Shown here piece by piece: positions 63,118-64,000 of a stretch of DNA of 64,000 nucleotides. Below the pieces are notes generated by a model, which ran no database searches, was not told the origin of the DNA, and saw only the letters and a list, made by a program, of their open reading frames with translations. The stretch is taken from the NCBI RefSeq assembly GCF_015291725.1, contig NZ_CP030038.1:620001-684000 (forward strand). The letters run 5' to 3'. This DNA comes from Bradyrhizobium sp. CCBAU 51765 (GTDB lineage Bacteria > Pseudomonadota > Alphaproteobacteria > Rhizobiales > Xanthobacteraceae). The first letter of the stretch is position 1, and each line of letters begins with the position of its first letter. The translations under genes were made by a program, and so were the position numbers.

Positions 63118-63603
63118 ATGAGCCGGGAGAAGCGCAGCTCCCTCATGGGGCGCATCCGGGGCCGCAATACCGGCCCCGAGATAACCGTCCGGCGGCTGCT
63201 GCACGCGCTCGGCTACCGCTATCGGCTCCACGCCCGAGAGCTTCCAGGAAAGCCCGACATTGTCTTCCGCAGCCGGAAGGTCGCCGTCTTTGTGCACGGC
63301 TGCTTCTGGCATCGCCATGACTGCGGGTTGGCATACGTCCCCAAGACCCGCCCCGAGTTCTGGCGAAGCAAATTCGAAGGTAACATTATGCGGGATCAAC
63401 GAACGACGCGCGAATTGGAGGAGGCAGGTTGGCGCGTGGTCGTCGTCTGGGAGTGCCAGTTGAGTGATCTTGCTGCGCTCGGGAGAAGCCTGGCGAGAGA
63501 GATCGGTCCGCCAAGCCGTCCCACCCCCCGCACGGGCACGGCAACTAGTGCTCGACGCTCGGGGCCGAAAACTCGCGCTCAAGCCAAGACCGCACGGCAG
63601 TAG
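63118..63603 (+). CDS. vsr: Very short patch repair endonuclease (Vsr)
   Basis: The 161-residue protein starts MSREKRSSLMGRIRGRNTGP, the Vsr opening. It has the core LPGKPDIVFRSRKVAVFVHG and CFWHRHDC, with the catalytic Asp and the FWH Zn/active-site cluster. Vsr nicks T:G mismatches arising from 5-methylcytosine deamination, so a cytosine methyltransferase is expected nearby, off the right edge. The C-terminus is an Arg/Thr/Ser-rich tail. Its last 59 nt overlap the convergent restriction endonuclease gene. Confidence 0.93.
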   Translation: MSREKRSSLMGRIRGRNTGPEITVRRLLHALGYRYRLHARELPGKPDIVFRSRKVAVFVHGCFWHRHDCGLAYVPKTRPEFWRSKFEGNIMRDQRTTRELEEAGWRVVVVWECQLSDLAALGRSLAREIGPPSRPTPRTGTATSARRSGPKTRAQAKTARQ

Positions 63604-64000
63604 CGTCTCCATGCCCGTGTCGCCTCAGAAGGCCAACAATATCAACCGCTGAGATCACGATGATCGGATGCTCATCTTCCTTGATTTCGCGGTATGCCTG
63701 TAGATCGACGTAGCTGGTGGTGACCAGCATGCCGAATTGTCGATGCCGCAGCCGCGAGATCAGACGGGACATCTCCCGCACTCCCACGCTGTTATCGAGG
63801 GCGTAGCACTTCGCTTCCAGCGCGAACTCGACGAGGATCGAGGCGATCCCATGGCCTAGGCGCAGCTTGCCGATGGCGTCTCTTCCCCCGTCGCGCGATG
63901 GACGGGTCAAGTCGAGCTCCGCTATGTCCGGCAACATGAGCCGAGCGATTGCTGCGGCGCACTTTTCAAAATCATGGGGCCGTCCCTCAAAGTACTGCTG
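63545..64000 (-). CDS. Mrr-like restriction endonuclease, 3' part (5' end outside window)
   Basis: The frame runs off the right edge without a start. It encodes QYFEGRPHDFEKCAAAIARL, then LTRPSRDGGRDAIG (catalytic Asp region) and LEAKCYA (Glu-x-Lys), the core of Mrr-type restriction endonucleases. A QFGMLVTTSYVDLQAYREIK strand follows, typical of this subfamily, in which it accompanies a cytosine methyltransferase. The first Met seen is not the true start. Its 3' end overlaps vsr. Confidence 0.85.
   Translation of the reverse strand, partial: QQYFEGRPHDFEKCAAAIARLMLPDIAELDLTRPSRDGGRDAIGKLRLGHGIASILVEFALEAKCYALDNSVGVREMSRLISRLRHRQFGMLVTTSYVDLQAYREIKEDEHPIIVISAVDIVGLLRRHGHGDATAVRSWLEREFSAPSVEH

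Overview
The window reads as a high-GC alphaproteobacterial chromosome, most likely Bradyrhizobium or a close relative in the Nitrobacteraceae. The reasons are a cobT end, orphan TctC-type receptors, a RegS/RegR redox pair beside a cyo oxidase operon, a CarD regulator, an FdxA-type ferredoxin, and several families of short intergenic palindromes of the kind common in that group. The genus is an inference; no rRNA or other marker is present.

Positions 1-17.7 kb are core genome with some decay. They hold the end of cobT with a Tat-exported phytase-like protein, a TctC receptor, an Old Yellow Enzyme, a PilZ protein, a DUF1127 protein with a small basic protein, a LuxR regulator, a DUF2235 hydrolase, rpmB, a DUF3108 protein, a large Suv3-like helicase, an S4 RNA-binding protein, fdxA and carD. 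Scars are visible. There is a caspase fragment. The 3' halves of dut and thyX are joined head to head. fdxA carries a one-base frameshift, and the S4 gene has no ordinary start codon.

Positions 18-28.9 kb read mostly leftward: cyoA-cyoB-cyoC-cyoD-SURF1-regS-regR. This couples a ubiquinol oxidase to a redox-sensing two-component system. A perfect 23-bp palindrome lies between cyoA and a divergent MFS/MHS transporter. An M48 lipoprotein protease and a nuclease-like protein follow.

Positions 29-43.5 kb are a catabolic and transport region: a branched-chain ABC-type receptor, two enoyl-CoA hydratases, a VOC protein, two acyl-CoA dehydrogenases, an SDR, PanE, and an acyl-CoA ligase / RraA-like / cupin / TctC run. 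Positions 43.8-49.6 kb are less usual: a class III cyclase with TolB-like and TPR regions, a PAP2/haloperoxidase-type protein whose reading frame opens in a (ATGGGN)13 array, an 814-residue protein with an HEXXH motif, and a small VOC protein.

A tRNA-Arg(CCT) at 49.76 kb marks the left edge of what looks like a genomic island running off the right end. After a gene-poor stretch comes a 1757-residue sacsin-like GHKL ATPase with a C-terminal DUF3883 nuclease-like domain. Facing it is a four-gene leftward operon with 4-nt overlaps at every junction: MutL/MORC-like GHKL ATPase, Z1 helicase-like protein, PD-(D/E)XK protein and AIPR protein. A divergent vsr gene and the 3' part of a restriction endonuclease gene follow. 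This is a MORC-type restriction/defence locus with an unusual extra ATPase-nuclease attached, and it is the most interesting part of the window.
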